From: Treponema sp.
GTDB lineage: Bacteria > Spirochaetota > Spirochaetia > Treponematales > Treponemataceae
Length of the DNA stretch: 38,021 nt
NCBI GenBank assembly: GCA_018384055.1
Contig: JAHAZL010000036.1
Coordinates: forward strand, 1-38,021
Direction of reading: 5' to 3'
Program-made: the position numbers and the translations under genes
The notes under the pieces: generated by a model
Database searches by the model: none
What the model was told of the DNA's origin: nothing
The model's input: only the letters and a program-made list of their open reading frames with translations
Part shown: in pieces, positions 24,399-33,063 of the stretch
Numbering within the stretch: the stretch's first letter is position 1
Layout: each line of letters opens with the position of its first letter

Positions 24399-24665
24399 TT
24401 GGACGAGTTGAAACAGGAAATCAAAGAAGTAATTATTTCTTCGCTCCAGCTTGAAGACATAAAGCCAGAAAATATCGCAGATGGAGAACCCTTGTTCAAT
24501 GAAGGTCTTGGCTTGGATTCAATCGACGCTCTTGAACTAGGTGTTGCCCTCAAGAAGAAATTCGGAATCAAGTTTACACTAGAAAGCGAAGATGCAAAAA
24601 AAGTTTTTTCTTCGGTTAATTCAATTGCTGAATACATTTTTGCAGAACGCGCAAAGGAAAAGTAA
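24399..24665 (+). CDS. apeE: Acyl carrier protein 1 of the aryl polyene cluster (ApeE)
   Basis: This 88-residue acidic protein has the four-helix ACP pattern with the phosphopantetheine attachment Ser41 in GLDSIDALEL. Its holo form would carry the growing aryl polyene. The start is a TTG at 24399, chosen because AGGAG (24386-24390) lies 8 nt upstream. A longer version from TTG 24378 would include the ribosome binding site in the coding region. It is the first gene of the rightward operon and is followed after 12 nt by the second ACP. No phosphopantetheinyl transferase gene lies in the window, so activation depends on one elsewhere. Confidence 0.88.
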   Translation: MDELKQEIKEVIISSLQLEDIKPENIADGEPLFNEGLGLDSIDALELGVALKKKFGIKFTLESEDAKKVFSSVNSIAEYIFAERAKEK

Positions 24666-24677
24666 GGGAAAATAAGT

Positions 24678-24929
24678 ATGACAAGAGAAGAAATTTTTGA
24701 AAAACTTAAGGAAACCCTGATTTCTGTTTTTGAAATTGAAGAATCTGTCATTGTTCCGGGGGCAAATCTTGCCGATGATCTGGATCTTGATTCTATCGAT
24801 GCAATTGACCTTGTTGTAAAGATGAAGGAATACACTCCGGAAGGAAAGCCTTCCATTGATGCTTCACTCTTTAAGGAAGTAAAGACAATTCAGGATGCAG
24901 TAGACGCCATTGCCAAAGTTTGGGCTTAA
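24678..24929 (+). CDS. apeF: Acyl carrier protein 2 of the aryl polyene cluster (ApeF)
   Basis: An 83-residue acyl carrier protein with attachment Ser39 in DDLDLDSIDAIDL. Two ACPs in tandem are a hallmark of APE clusters; in the studied systems one ACP is loaded with the aryl starter and the other serves elongation, but the sequence does not show which is which. The two ACPs differ clearly outside the helix II motif, so they are not a recent duplication. GGGA precedes the ATG. Confidence 0.88.
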   Translation: MTREEIFEKLKETLISVFEIEESVIVPGANLADDLDLDSIDAIDLVVKMKEYTPEGKPSIDASLFKEVKTIQDAVDAIAKVWA

Positions 24930-24941
24930 GGAAAGAAGGTT

Positions 24942-26948
24942 TTGTCCAGGTTTTTGAAGTTTTTTTTCTATGCAGTGGCGGCGCTTTATCCAGTGCTGAT
25001 TTTTACCCTGCTGGTGTTGCTGAAATTGCCTGTCAGAATTGTTTCCCTATGCATGATAGTGATTGCGACAGCTTTTTTTCTTAGTTCTACTTCCAGAACA
25101 GGTAACAGTAAAGTGAAATCAGCTTTGAGTTGGCGTCCTTTTGTGTCATCTGCTCTTTTTATTGCTGCCGGTCTTTTTTGTTTTATGACGCAGAAGACAA
25201 TTTTCCTTAAACTGTATTCTGTGGCAATCAGCCTGATTTTCCTTGCTGCATTTGGAAGCACTCTTTTTTCTGCTCCAAGCATGGTATTCAGGTTAGCAAC
25301 CCTTATGGACAAAACCATAAAGGGGAGTTCTTGGGAAAGAGAAGTTGAGCGTTATTGTTTCAAGGTAACTTTAATCTGGTGCTGTTTTTTTATTGTTAAT
25401 GGATGCGCCTCTGTCTGGACCGCATTTTTTGCCAGCGACAGGGTTTGGTCAATATATAATGGCGGAATATCCTATGTCCTTATGGGGATGATTTTTGCCG
25501 TAGAGTTTATCGTTAGAAAAAAGGTAGATGGAAACATGCTCAAATTTTATCCTATTTCCAAATTCAGGGCTGATTCAAGAAAGGACGACTATATCCTCTG
25601 CTTTGAAGAAAAATTCTCTTCGGGCAAATACAAGACCTGGAAAGATTTTTTATGCGACACAGCAAAACTTAGAAAACATATTTCCAAAAATTCTGCAATT
25701 GCCTGGATACTTCACTGTGAAGACTACTGGTATTTCCTTACGTCTTTTGTAGCACTCCTTCAGTGCGGAAAGAAAGTTTTCCTTACTCAGAACATAGCAG
25801 AATACTTCATTGATGAAATCAAGAAAGATGGAATGGAATTCATCACTGACCAGAAAAGAAATGGGGAATTAATTCCAGGTTCAACATTTGTTTGCGAGGT
25901 TCTTGAAAATTCAGATGAACCTGACGAACCGGAAATTAGAAATGCTCCTGCAATTAATCCCGAAGACTCAAACATCTTCATGTATACTTCAGGATCTACG
26001 GGGACTCCAAAAGCTGTTCCTCAGCGCATGAAGGAATTTGAAGAGGACAATGCCTTCATCATTTCAAAATGGAAGGATGAATTCCTGAAGAGAAAACTGG
26101 TTGCTACTGTAAGCCAGCATCATATCTATGGATTCCTCTTTGGTATCAGCCTTCCGTTTACTCTGGGTGTTCCGTTTCGCAGGACAAGAATTGAGTTCCC
26201 TGAAGATTTTGAAAAACTTACGGATGAAAAATACATTATCATTGCAACGCCTGCATTCCTTAAGAGAACTGTAGATGCCAAGGACAGGTTACCTCTTGAA
26301 GATCCATGGATCTTTACAAGCGGTGGTGCCGTCAGCCCTGAACTGGCACTCCTTACCGACAAGGTATTTGGATTCTGCCCTCTTGAAGTATATGGTTCAA
26401 CAGAAACAAGTGGAATAGCTTACCGCCAGCAGTCGGTAAATGCTCTTGTCTGGACTCCTTTTGACAATGCGAAAGTATGGAAAGGAGACGACGGATGTCT
26501 CCGTATAATCTCTCCTTACATTAAAAATCCCGAAGGATTTGCTACGGCAGATCTTGTGGAATTTACTGGGGAAGGAAACAAATTCATCCTTAAAGGACGA
26601 AGCGATTCCATTGTAAAAATCGAAGAAAAACGCATATCCATGACTGAAGTTGAAAACCGCCTTATTGAAAGCGGACTTGTTAAAGATGTAAAGGTAATTG
26701 CCCTTTCAAATGATGTGCGCCAGTTCCTTGCTGCTGCCGTTGTCCTTAACGAAATGGGGAAAAAGAAATTTGAAGGCACGGAAAAGTATCTGGTCAACAG
26801 GTTCTTTCATGATTGGCTCATGAAATTTTTCGAGAATGTAGTTCTTCCAAAGAAGTGGCGCTTTGTTGATTCTCTTCCTGTAGATGTTCAGGGGAAAAAG
26901 CACAGGAACGAAATAGAGGCCATGTTTGAGAATAATCAGGAAGAATAG
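24942..26948 (+). CDS. Fusion of ApeG-like membrane domain and ApeH AMP-ligase
   Basis: The 668-residue protein has two parts. Residues 1-200 hold six predicted transmembrane helices (about 8-28, 33-49, 66-83, 90-109, 144-165, 175-193), matching the COG4648-type ApeG protein that is usually separate. From about residue 230 to the end is an acyl-AMP ligase: the P-loop YTSGSTGTPKA, YGSTETSG, the hinge GRSDSIVKIEEKRI and the catalytic Lys in VDVQGKKHRNEI. The ligase should activate an aryl acid such as 4-hydroxybenzoate and load it on ACP. The start is TTG, with AAGGA 9 nt upstream. The fusion would place starter loading at the inner membrane. Confidence 0.85.
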   Translation: MSRFLKFFFYAVAALYPVLIFTLLVLLKLPVRIVSLCMIVIATAFFLSSTSRTGNSKVKSALSWRPFVSSALFIAAGLFCFMTQKTIFLKLYSVAISLIFLAAFGSTLFSAPSMVFRLATLMDKTIKGSSWEREVERYCFKVTLIWCCFFIVNGCASVWTAFFASDRVWSIYNGGISYVLMGMIFAVEFIVRKKVDGNMLKFYPISKFRADSRKDDYILCFEEKFSSGKYKTWKDFLCDTAKLRKHISKNSAIAWILHCEDYWYFLTSFVALLQCGKKVFLTQNIAEYFIDEIKKDGMEFITDQKRNGELIPGSTFVCEVLENSDEPDEPEIRNAPAINPEDSNIFMYTSGSTGTPKAVPQRMKEFEEDNAFIISKWKDEFLKRKLVATVSQHHIYGFLFGISLPFTLGVPFRRTRIEFPEDFEKLTDEKYIIIATPAFLKRTVDAKDRLPLEDPWIFTSGGAVSPELALLTDKVFGFCPLEVYGSTETSGIAYRQQSVNALVWTPFDNAKVWKGDDGCLRIISPYIKNPEGFATADLVEFTGEGNKFILKGRSDSIVKIEEKRISMTEVENRLIESGLVKDVKVIALSNDVRQFLAAAVVLNEMGKKKFEGTEKYLVNRFFHDWLMKFFENVVLPKKWRFVDSLPVDVQGKKHRNEIEAMFENNQEE

Positions 26949-26952
26949 ACAG

Positions 26953-27321
26953 ATGAAAACTCACTCAATAGATAATGAAATAGTAGTGGACAGAAGTAAC
27001 GCTTCCGTTACGCTGGAACTTTTTATTGGTAAAGAAAGCGATTTTTTTGACGGACATTTTCCTCAGTTCAAACTGATTCCTGCTGTCGGACAGTTTGAAT
27101 TGATTTCTCGTTTCTCAAAAAAATATTTTGGTGTCAGCAGAAGCGTGTTTTCCATCAAAAGAATGAAATTTTCTTCACCAATCCTTCCTGATTCCAAACT
27201 GTTGATGAAGCTTGAACATGATTCTATAAAAAATCTCATTTCATTTAAAATGTGGTCTTCGTCTGATGAAGCAAGGGTGTATTCAAGCGGAACCTTTCAG
27301 GCGGTAAAATCTGATGAATAG
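26953..27321 (+). CDS. apeI: 3-hydroxyacyl-ACP dehydratase (ApeI family, hot-dog fold)
   Basis: A 122-residue hot-dog-fold dehydratase predicted to remove water from the 3-hydroxyacyl-ACP intermediate to give the trans double bond. The catalytic His35 lies in FDGHFPQFKLIP, followed by the active-site acid region AVGQFELI, as in FabZ-like enzymes. I chose the ATG at 26953, since AGGAA lies about 10 nt upstream; the longer reading frame starts inside the preceding gene. It begins 4 nt after the ligase gene and overlaps the glycosyltransferase by 8 nt. The cluster has a second dehydratase (apeP), as is typical. Confidence 0.87.
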   Translation: MKTHSIDNEIVVDRSNASVTLELFIGKESDFFDGHFPQFKLIPAVGQFELISRFSKKYFGVSRSVFSIKRMKFSSPILPDSKLLMKLEHDSIKNLISFKMWSSSDEARVYSSGTFQAVKSDE

Positions 27322-28087
27322 GTTTGCATTTATTGTTCCCGTTTACAGGCATGGAGCTACCCTTGATAAGGTGGTTTCTTCCCTTGTGAAATTTAACTGT
27401 CCTGTAATAGTTGTTGATGACGGCAATGCGGAAGAAGACAAAGCTTTCATTCGCCATGCTGCAGAAAAATATTCCTGTGTTGTTCCGGTTTGGAGAGATA
27501 AAAATGGGGGCAAGGGAAAGGCAGTTAATGACGGTGTCAGAAAGGCACATGAACTTGGAGTTACACATGTGCTCCAGATAGATTCTGACGGTCAGCATGA
27601 TATAAGTCGTGTTGAACATTTTCTTGAGCTTTCAGAAAAAAATCCCCGTGCCCTGATTTGCAGTTATCCTGAATATGACGAAAGCGCACCGGCAGCAAGA
27701 CTGAAGGCAAGAAAAGTTGCCAATACCTGGCTTAACATCGTGACTCTTTCAAACGAAATAAAGGACTGCATGATTGGGTTTAGGGTTTATCCTCTGGAAC
27801 CTTACTGGAAGCTCCTAAAGTCCCATGCGATACTGGACAGCCACATGGGATTTGACATAGACATTCTTGTTCACTTCATATGGAAAGGGATTCCTGTAGT
27901 TCAAAGTCCGGTAAAAATTTCCTATCCCAAAGACGGAGTTTCAAATTTCCGTGTTGTTCGTGATAATGTTCACATATCCCTTGCGTATACAAGGTTGTGC
28001 ATCGGCATGATGTTCCGTTCCCCAGTTTTGATTTTCAGGGCAATAAAAAGAGGTTTAAGGAAAAATGTCAAAGCAGTGGTTCAATGA
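27314..28087 (+). CDS. Family 2 glycosyltransferase of the cluster (first half of ApeJ)
   Basis: The 257-residue GT-A protein has an N-terminal nucleotide-binding strand (FIVPVYRHG), VIVVDDGN, the metal-binding DSDGQHD and a later GFDIDILVHF acceptor region. There is no C-terminal membrane helix. In E. coli-type clusters, as I recall, this activity is the N-terminal part of one ApeJ protein with an acyltransferase; here the acyltransferase is the next gene, overlapping by 23 nt. It should add a sugar to the lipid anchor or polyene carrier at the cytoplasmic membrane face. The ATG lies within the end of apeI, giving translational coupling. Confidence 0.82.
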   Translation: MNRFAFIVPVYRHGATLDKVVSSLVKFNCPVIVVDDGNAEEDKAFIRHAAEKYSCVVPVWRDKNGGKGKAVNDGVRKAHELGVTHVLQIDSDGQHDISRVEHFLELSEKNPRALICSYPEYDESAPAARLKARKVANTWLNIVTLSNEIKDCMIGFRVYPLEPYWKLLKSHAILDSHMGFDIDILVHFIWKGIPVVQSPVKISYPKDGVSNFRVVRDNVHISLAYTRLCIGMMFRSPVLIFRAIKRGLRKNVKAVVQ

Positions 28088-29024
28088 AAAAGAACAGGTA
28101 AAAACAAAGGTTCCCCTACTTATTTCTTTGTGGCTTGTGAAGGTATTTCCTTTGCCTGTGGTCTGTGTCATTGTTTTCCCTATATCCTTTTTCTATTTTC
28201 TTTTTTCAAAAAGGGCAAGGGTTGAGATAAGAAGATTTCAGAATCAGATGAAGACTTTTACCGGCGGACATATACCTCATAATCCTTCAATCTATAAAAC
28301 AATCTTTTCATTTAGTCTTTGCCTCGTGGAACGCATTGCAGGATGGATTGGAAAAATTGATGAGGAAGATATTTTCTATAATGATGACGACATCGATGAT
28401 TACTGGGATAACCTTAAAAACGGACAGGGGTGCTTTTTATTCATTTCTCACCTTGGAAACAGCGACCTCATAAGAAGCCTTTCAACTTTCAGCAAGGCAG
28501 GTTTTGAAAAGGTAGTTCCAGTTACAGTAATCATGGAAATTAAGTCCTCTGAAAAGTTCAACAATATACTTAAATCTGTAAATCCTGATTATGAACTTAC
28601 AGCTCTTGATCCATCAGACATTACTCCTGAAACAATAATTTCCCTTCAGGAAAAAATTAAGAACGGTGAAATCGTTGTTGTTGCAGGTGACAGAATTTCA
28701 GCCCGTACTTCAAACAGAGTCATAAAGACAAAGTTTCTTGGCAAGAAGGCAAATTTCCCTTATGGTTCTTTCCTCTTGGCATCTCTCCTGGCATGCCCAA
28801 CTTATTTCTGTTTTGGCCTTAGGGATTACCCTGTAATGATTAGGCCTGTAAATGCTGTCTACATGCACAGAAGTGACATTGATTTTACAGATTGCAGGAG
28901 AAGTGAACGCGACGAAAGAGTCACTCAACTTTGTGAATCTTATGTAATGACTTTGGAAAAATACTGCATGTGGTTCCCTAACCAGTGGTACAACTTCTTT
29001 GATTTTTGGAAGGAAGGTGAATGA
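28065..29024 (+). CDS. LpxL/HtrB-like acyltransferase (second half of ApeJ)
   Basis: The 319-residue protein has a membrane-anchoring helix at about residues 20-48. Its lauroyl/myristoyl acyltransferase-like domain has the HX4D motif His129...Asp134 (SHLGNSD) and a downstream conserved VVAGDRIS block, as in lipid A late acyltransferases. It probably joins the polyene acyl chain or a fatty acid to the glycosylated anchor lipid. Treponemes are considered to lack classical lipid A, so an LpxL-like enzyme within this cluster is more likely dedicated to APE. It overlaps the preceding glycosyltransferase by 23 nt and the thioesterase by 4 nt. Confidence 0.83.
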   Translation: MSKQWFNEKEQVKTKVPLLISLWLVKVFPLPVVCVIVFPISFFYFLFSKRARVEIRRFQNQMKTFTGGHIPHNPSIYKTIFSFSLCLVERIAGWIGKIDEEDIFYNDDDIDDYWDNLKNGQGCFLFISHLGNSDLIRSLSTFSKAGFEKVVPVTVIMEIKSSEKFNNILKSVNPDYELTALDPSDITPETIISLQEKIKNGEIVVVAGDRISARTSNRVIKTKFLGKKANFPYGSFLLASLLACPTYFCFGLRDYPVMIRPVNAVYMHRSDIDFTDCRRSERDERVTQLCESYVMTLEKYCMWFPNQWYNFFDFWKEGE

Positions 29025-29458
29025 TGAAGAAGGAATATTATACTGTTGAGAAAGAATTCAAAGTTGAATTCTATGATGTGGATTCCATGAATATTGTATA
29101 CCACGGAAACTATGTAAAATTCATGGAAGTAGGGCGCTGTGCCCTTCTTGATGAAATCGGTTACAATTACAATGAAATGAGAGGGGAAAATTTTTCTTTT
29201 CCTGTTGTGGACATTAAGGTTCGTTATTTAAAATCCCTTCATTTCAATGAAGATGCAAAAATCTGTTCCTCCATTACTGAATATGAAAATTGCCTTAAAG
29301 TAAAATATGAAATTTTCAATGCAAAAGGTGAGCTCTGTACAAAGGCTGAATCAACACAGATGTGCGTAAACGAATATACCGGTGAATCCATGCTCACCTG
29401 TCCTGAAAATTTTGTAAGAAAAGTTAATGAAGCCATTGCGCTGAAAAATCAGGGGTAG
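29021..29458 (+). CDS. apeK: Acyl-thioesterase of the aryl polyene cluster (4HBT, ApeK)
   Basis: This 145-residue hot-dog thioesterase has the YbgC/4-hydroxybenzoyl-CoA thioesterase signature FYDVDSMNIVYHGNYVKFME, with the catalytic Asp at residue 21 and His28. It should release or edit acyl chains on the cluster ACPs. Tandem ATGs at 29021 and 29024 overlap the stop of the previous gene, so either may be used. apeL starts 5 nt downstream. Confidence 0.86.
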   Translation: MMKKEYYTVEKEFKVEFYDVDSMNIVYHGNYVKFMEVGRCALLDEIGYNYNEMRGENFSFPVVDIKVRYLKSLHFNEDAKICSSITEYENCLKVKYEIFNAKGELCTKAESTQMCVNEYTGESMLTCPENFVRKVNEAIALKNQG

Positions 29459-29463
29459 ACCTC

Positions 29464-30090
29464 ATGAAAAAAATCTTTGCCGTAATTTTAATTCTCCTTG
29501 CCTCAGTTTATTCCTTTGCACAGGAACTTACTTTTAGGTCAGTTTGTGACGGACTTGCAAAAAACAGGACTACAAAAGGGGAATTCATTCAGGAAAAAAC
29601 AATTGGGAAAACGGGAAGGGTTCTAAAGTCAAAGGGAAAATTCATTTTCTGCAGGGAAGGAATTCTATGGTCTACTGAAAAACCGTTTCCTTCTACTCTT
29701 GTTGTTGGTCAGGATTATATGGTTCGGGTGTCTTCTGATGGAACAAGAAAGACAATGGATGCTAAAGACAATGATGTTTTCAAAAGTATTTCATCGAGCA
29801 TGATGGGAGTTTTTTCCAATGATGTTGCTATTCTTGAAAATGAGTTTGATGTTGTTTTTACAACAGATGAAAATAATGTATGGACTGCTGTTCTTGAACC
29901 CAAAGACAGTACTGCTGCAATTTTCATGAAGCAACTGATTTTGAAAGGCAGAAGCAGCGACGGACATTCGGAAATGGATTCAGTTGAGTTGAATGAGGCC
30001 AAGGGTAACAAAGTCCTTTATGCATTCATGAATCAGTCTCATCCAGAGGAACTGGGCAAAGATGAAAAGTCTTATTTTCTTGAAAGATAA
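29464..30090 (+). CDS. apeL: LolA-like periplasmic carrier (ApeL)
   Basis: The 208-residue product has a signal peptide (MKKIFAVILILLASVYSFAQ, cleavage near residue 20), then a LolA-like fold: KGEFIQEKTI near the start of the mature part, KGKFIFCREGILWST, and a C-terminal TAAIFMKQLILKG. LolA-type proteins carry hydrophobic lipids across the periplasm. In APE clusters this one is thought to move the polyene lipid to the outer membrane. GGGG lies about 10 nt before the ATG. Its end overlaps the exporter gene by 29 nt, an unusually long overlap that hints at strict coupling. Confidence 0.85.
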   Translation: MKKIFAVILILLASVYSFAQELTFRSVCDGLAKNRTTKGEFIQEKTIGKTGRVLKSKGKFIFCREGILWSTEKPFPSTLVVGQDYMVRVSSDGTRKTMDAKDNDVFKSISSSMMGVFSNDVAILENEFDVVFTTDENNVWTAVLEPKDSTAAIFMKQLILKGRSSDGHSEMDSVELNEAKGNKVLYAFMNQSHPEELGKDEKSYFLER

Positions 30091-32416
30091 ATTTTCCAGC
30101 AGACGTTTACTTGCCTTTTGGATACTGTTTCATCTTCTTGTTTCCGTATTTTTTCTGCGGGTGTTTTTGACTAGTGGCAAAACAGTTAAAATTGACGCAG
30201 ATCTGTTCAATATGCTTCCAAAACAGTTTTCTACTGAAGCTGCTGGCAAGGTAGAAAAAAAACTTGTTGATTCTACAAACAGAAATGTTTTCATTTTATC
30301 CTGCAACAGAGATTTTGAAGCTGCTAAAGACAATGCCGAAAAAGTCTATGAAGAACTAAAGGACAGCAATAATTTCAATTCCCTCATGCTTTATCAGGAT
30401 TCTGAAATCCTCGGTGACTTTGAGGACTTTGTTTTTGAAAACAGATTTAACTTCATGAACTGTTTGCCGGAAGTTTCCAAGATGTCTGAATGTGCGTTGG
30501 AAAAACTCTACAGTCCCTTTACCTATACGAGCCTTGAACATCTGGACCGGGATCCTTTTCTTCTTACAGAAATGGAAGTTGGAAATTATATTGAGACCCT
30601 TGTTTCAAATGGAACTGCCTTCAATCCAAAAGAAAATGTTCTTGCAAGGGAATGGAATGGTTCCTGGTATGTAATGCTCAGAGGAATTCTAAGTGCTGAA
30701 GGTTCTGCTCTTGCAACATCAAAAAACGGAATCTCAGAAATATATTCTGTTTGTTCAAAGCATGAAAAAAACGGCCAGAGATTTGTCTGTTCAGGTATGG
30801 CTTTTCACAGTCATAAAAGTTCCAGTGCCGCATCTAAAGAAGTAACCGTAATTTCCTGCGTTTCATTTTTTGCTGTTCTCGTTCTCCTGCTTTTTGTTTT
30901 CAGAACTCCGGTTCCAGTTCTGCTTTCCCTTGCATCCATTGGCGTTTCTGTTTCAACGGCCTTTCTTTTTACTGTTTGTGTATTCAATGGGATTCATGTT
31001 CTTGCCCTTGTTTTTGGAACAACTCTGATAGGTGCATGCATAGACTACAGCCTCCATTTTTTCATCAACTGGAAAGCCAACATCTCGGTAAACTCCGGCC
31101 AAGAAATTCGAAATTCTCTCTTTTCTGGGATTTTCCTTTCCTTTGCTTCAACGGAAATCTGCTTTGCTCTTCTTCTTTTTGCTCCATTCGAACTTCTAAG
31201 GCAAATGGCAGTGTTTTCCATGTCGGGTATTTTCAGCACTTTCCTTACGGCAATGTGCATTTATCCTCTTGTAAGGCTTCCCGAAAACAATAGCCGCAAA
31301 GTTTTTGGAATGAAGTTTTTGCAGGTTCTTGAGGGGAATAAAAGAAAACGTTTTGGTCGCATGGCAATAAGCCTGATGTTTGCTTTCTGTTTTATATGTC
31401 TTGGCTTAAGATATGAAAAGTGCATCGTAAAAAATGATCTTTCACGCCTTTACAAAATGGAAGGTAGGGTTATGGAAGATCAGATTGAAAGTTCAAGGGT
31501 TCTCAATTACGCTCCTCGTGGATGGTTTGTTCTTAGAGGTTCCAGTGCAGATGAACTCCTTGTCCTGGAAAAAAACTTTGCCGCTGATTTCCGTAAACGG
31601 GCAGACGGAGTGACCATGTTCTGCACCTCTGATTTTCTTCCTTCCATAAAAGAACAGATAAAATCAAAGGAAGAATACGAAAAGCTTATGCCGATGATGA
31701 AAGATCAGCTTGTTTTGATTGGTGAAGATGAATCTAAGACTGCAGAAATAATTTCTGAATGGAAGGAGAAAAAAGATTCTTTCACATCCTTTGAAGATTT
31801 TCCACAGTTTCTGAAAGAACTATGTTCCAATTTCTGGATAGGTCAGGTGGATGGCTTTTGGTATTCCGTAATAATGCCTTCTTCCATTCCGAATGAAATT
31901 GACGGAAAAGAAATAGCAGAGGCCTATGGAAACGACGTAGTTTACATAAACAAAGTATCGGACATAAGCCGTGACCTGGATATTCTTACCGTAATGATAC
32001 TGAAATTTTTTGTTCTGGCATGTTTTGTGATTTTTCTTTTGCTCAAAGTTTTCTACAGCTTGAAGCAGTCCCTTAAAATCATTTCAGTACCGCTTCTGAT
32101 TGTGCTGATGGTAGGGTCAGTATATTCCCTTGCAGGCATTCATCTTGAGTTTTTTTCAATTACCGGAATCATTCTTGTTTTTGGACTTAGCCTTGATTAT
32201 TTAATTTACATGACGGAGGTTCAGAAAAGAAAGGATTGTCAGGAAAACAAAAGACTGGAATCTTTTGCTGTTTTCCTTTCTTTTGCTACAACTGCAATTT
32301 CTTTTGGTGCAATAGCTTTAAGTTCTTTTGTTCCCGTTCATCTTATGGGGCTGGCAATTCTTGTCGGTCTGGTGACTGCCTATTCAGCCTCCTTGTTTTA
32401 TGGCAGTTATGAATAG
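30062..32416 (+). CDS. apeM: MMPL/RND family exporter of the aryl polyene (ApeM)
   Basis: The 784-residue inner-membrane transporter has the two-lobed RND layout: one helix (15-36), a periplasmic domain, a helix bundle (about 262-400), a helix near 434, a second periplasmic domain and a last bundle (about 640-784). Proton-relay candidates are Asp-Tyr pairs in GACIDYSLHFF and GLSLDYLIYM, placed as in MmpL3-type proteins. It likely flips or extracts the polyene glycolipid for ApeL. It starts inside apeL. The gap to apeN (47 nt) is the largest in the operon and contains a promoter candidate. Confidence 0.88.
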   Translation: MKSLIFLKDKFSSRRLLAFWILFHLLVSVFFLRVFLTSGKTVKIDADLFNMLPKQFSTEAAGKVEKKLVDSTNRNVFILSCNRDFEAAKDNAEKVYEELKDSNNFNSLMLYQDSEILGDFEDFVFENRFNFMNCLPEVSKMSECALEKLYSPFTYTSLEHLDRDPFLLTEMEVGNYIETLVSNGTAFNPKENVLAREWNGSWYVMLRGILSAEGSALATSKNGISEIYSVCSKHEKNGQRFVCSGMAFHSHKSSSAASKEVTVISCVSFFAVLVLLLFVFRTPVPVLLSLASIGVSVSTAFLFTVCVFNGIHVLALVFGTTLIGACIDYSLHFFINWKANISVNSGQEIRNSLFSGIFLSFASTEICFALLLFAPFELLRQMAVFSMSGIFSTFLTAMCIYPLVRLPENNSRKVFGMKFLQVLEGNKRKRFGRMAISLMFAFCFICLGLRYEKCIVKNDLSRLYKMEGRVMEDQIESSRVLNYAPRGWFVLRGSSADELLVLEKNFAADFRKRADGVTMFCTSDFLPSIKEQIKSKEEYEKLMPMMKDQLVLIGEDESKTAEIISEWKEKKDSFTSFEDFPQFLKELCSNFWIGQVDGFWYSVIMPSSIPNEIDGKEIAEAYGNDVVYINKVSDISRDLDILTVMILKFFVLACFVIFLLLKVFYSLKQSLKIISVPLLIVLMVGSVYSLAGIHLEFFSITGIILVFGLSLDYLIYMTEVQKRKDCQENKRLESFAVFLSFATTAISFGAIALSSFVPVHLMGLAILVGLVTAYSASLFYGSYE

Positions 32417-32428
32417 GACGTCCTTAAT

Positions 32429-32457
32429 TTGACAAAAAGAAACATAAAATTTAAACT
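32429..32457 (+). promoter_or_regulatory. Internal promoter candidate upstream of apeN
   Basis: A consensus TTGACA (32429-32434) is followed after 17 bases by TAAACT (32452-32457, four of six consensus bases). The -10 ends 6 nt before the ATG of apeN, and no ribosome binding site lies between, so the message would start at the start codon. It could raise expression of the last seven genes. Confidence 0.45.
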
Positions 32458-32463
32458 TTCTGT

Positions 32464-33063
32464 ATGATCAAGGTTTTTAGAATCTGTGGGACTCTATGTT
32501 GGTTTGTTCTTTTTGCATCACAGCTCTTTATTTCCTGTGCATCAACATCTGTTGAGCCGGAACCAAAAACACCAGTCGTGTATGTAACAAACCTCAAGAA
32601 GATTAACATCCTTTCTGCAGATAAAATTGAAAGAAATATAGATGAAGTTCAATTTTTTGAGGGGGCTTTTAGCGATAAAAGTTTTGCCATGCCCATTTAC
32701 ATCCAGGCTGACGAAAATGGCATCAATCTTTCCGTATTGAATGATTTTGGTACCAGTATGGGAGACATTACCTTTAAAAATGATTCGGTGGAATTTGAAT
32801 CTGCTTTGTTTTCGGAAAATGTAAAGGCAGAATACATTGTATGGGATGTTCAGCTTGCATTATACAAGACAGAAGAAATTTCAAACTGCCTTTCAAAAAA
32901 CAAGCTTGCTTTTGTTTCGGAAAATGATGGAGAAACAGAAACGAGGAAGATTCTTGACGGGAAAGAATTAATAGAAGAAATAACAATCAGGAAGAACTAC
33001 ATCGGAATTAAAAATCATCTTCGCAAATACGAATACCATTTGATCGGGGTCGGTGATGAATAA
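32464..33063 (+). CDS. apeN: DUF3261-like lipoprotein of the aryl polyene cluster (ApeN)
   Basis: The 199-residue lipoprotein has a signal sequence ending in a spirochaete-type lipobox (LFISC, Cys at residue 25), then a beta-rich domain. The second half fits the DUF3261 pattern: a WDVQLALYK segment, an ETRKILDGKELIEEITI stretch like the usual 'g.rrl...g..l..I.y' pattern, and a YEYHLIGV end. These lipoproteins occur in APE clusters next to LolA and the exporter; an outer-membrane acceptor role, like LolB, is plausible but unproven. It overlaps the apeO start by 8 nt. Confidence 0.75.
   Translation: MIKVFRICGTLCWFVLFASQLFISCASTSVEPEPKTPVVYVTNLKKINILSADKIERNIDEVQFFEGAFSDKSFAMPIYIQADENGINLSVLNDFGTSMGDITFKNDSVEFESALFSENVKAEYIVWDVQLALYKTEEISNCLSKNKLAFVSENDGETETRKILDGKELIEEITIRKNYIGIKNHLRKYEYHLIGVGDE

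Noticed and set aside
26926..26952. Upstream start for apeI overlapping the ligase gene
   Set aside because: The extra residues lie inside the ligase coding end, while ATG 26953 has an AGGAA site at suitable distance and matches the family length.
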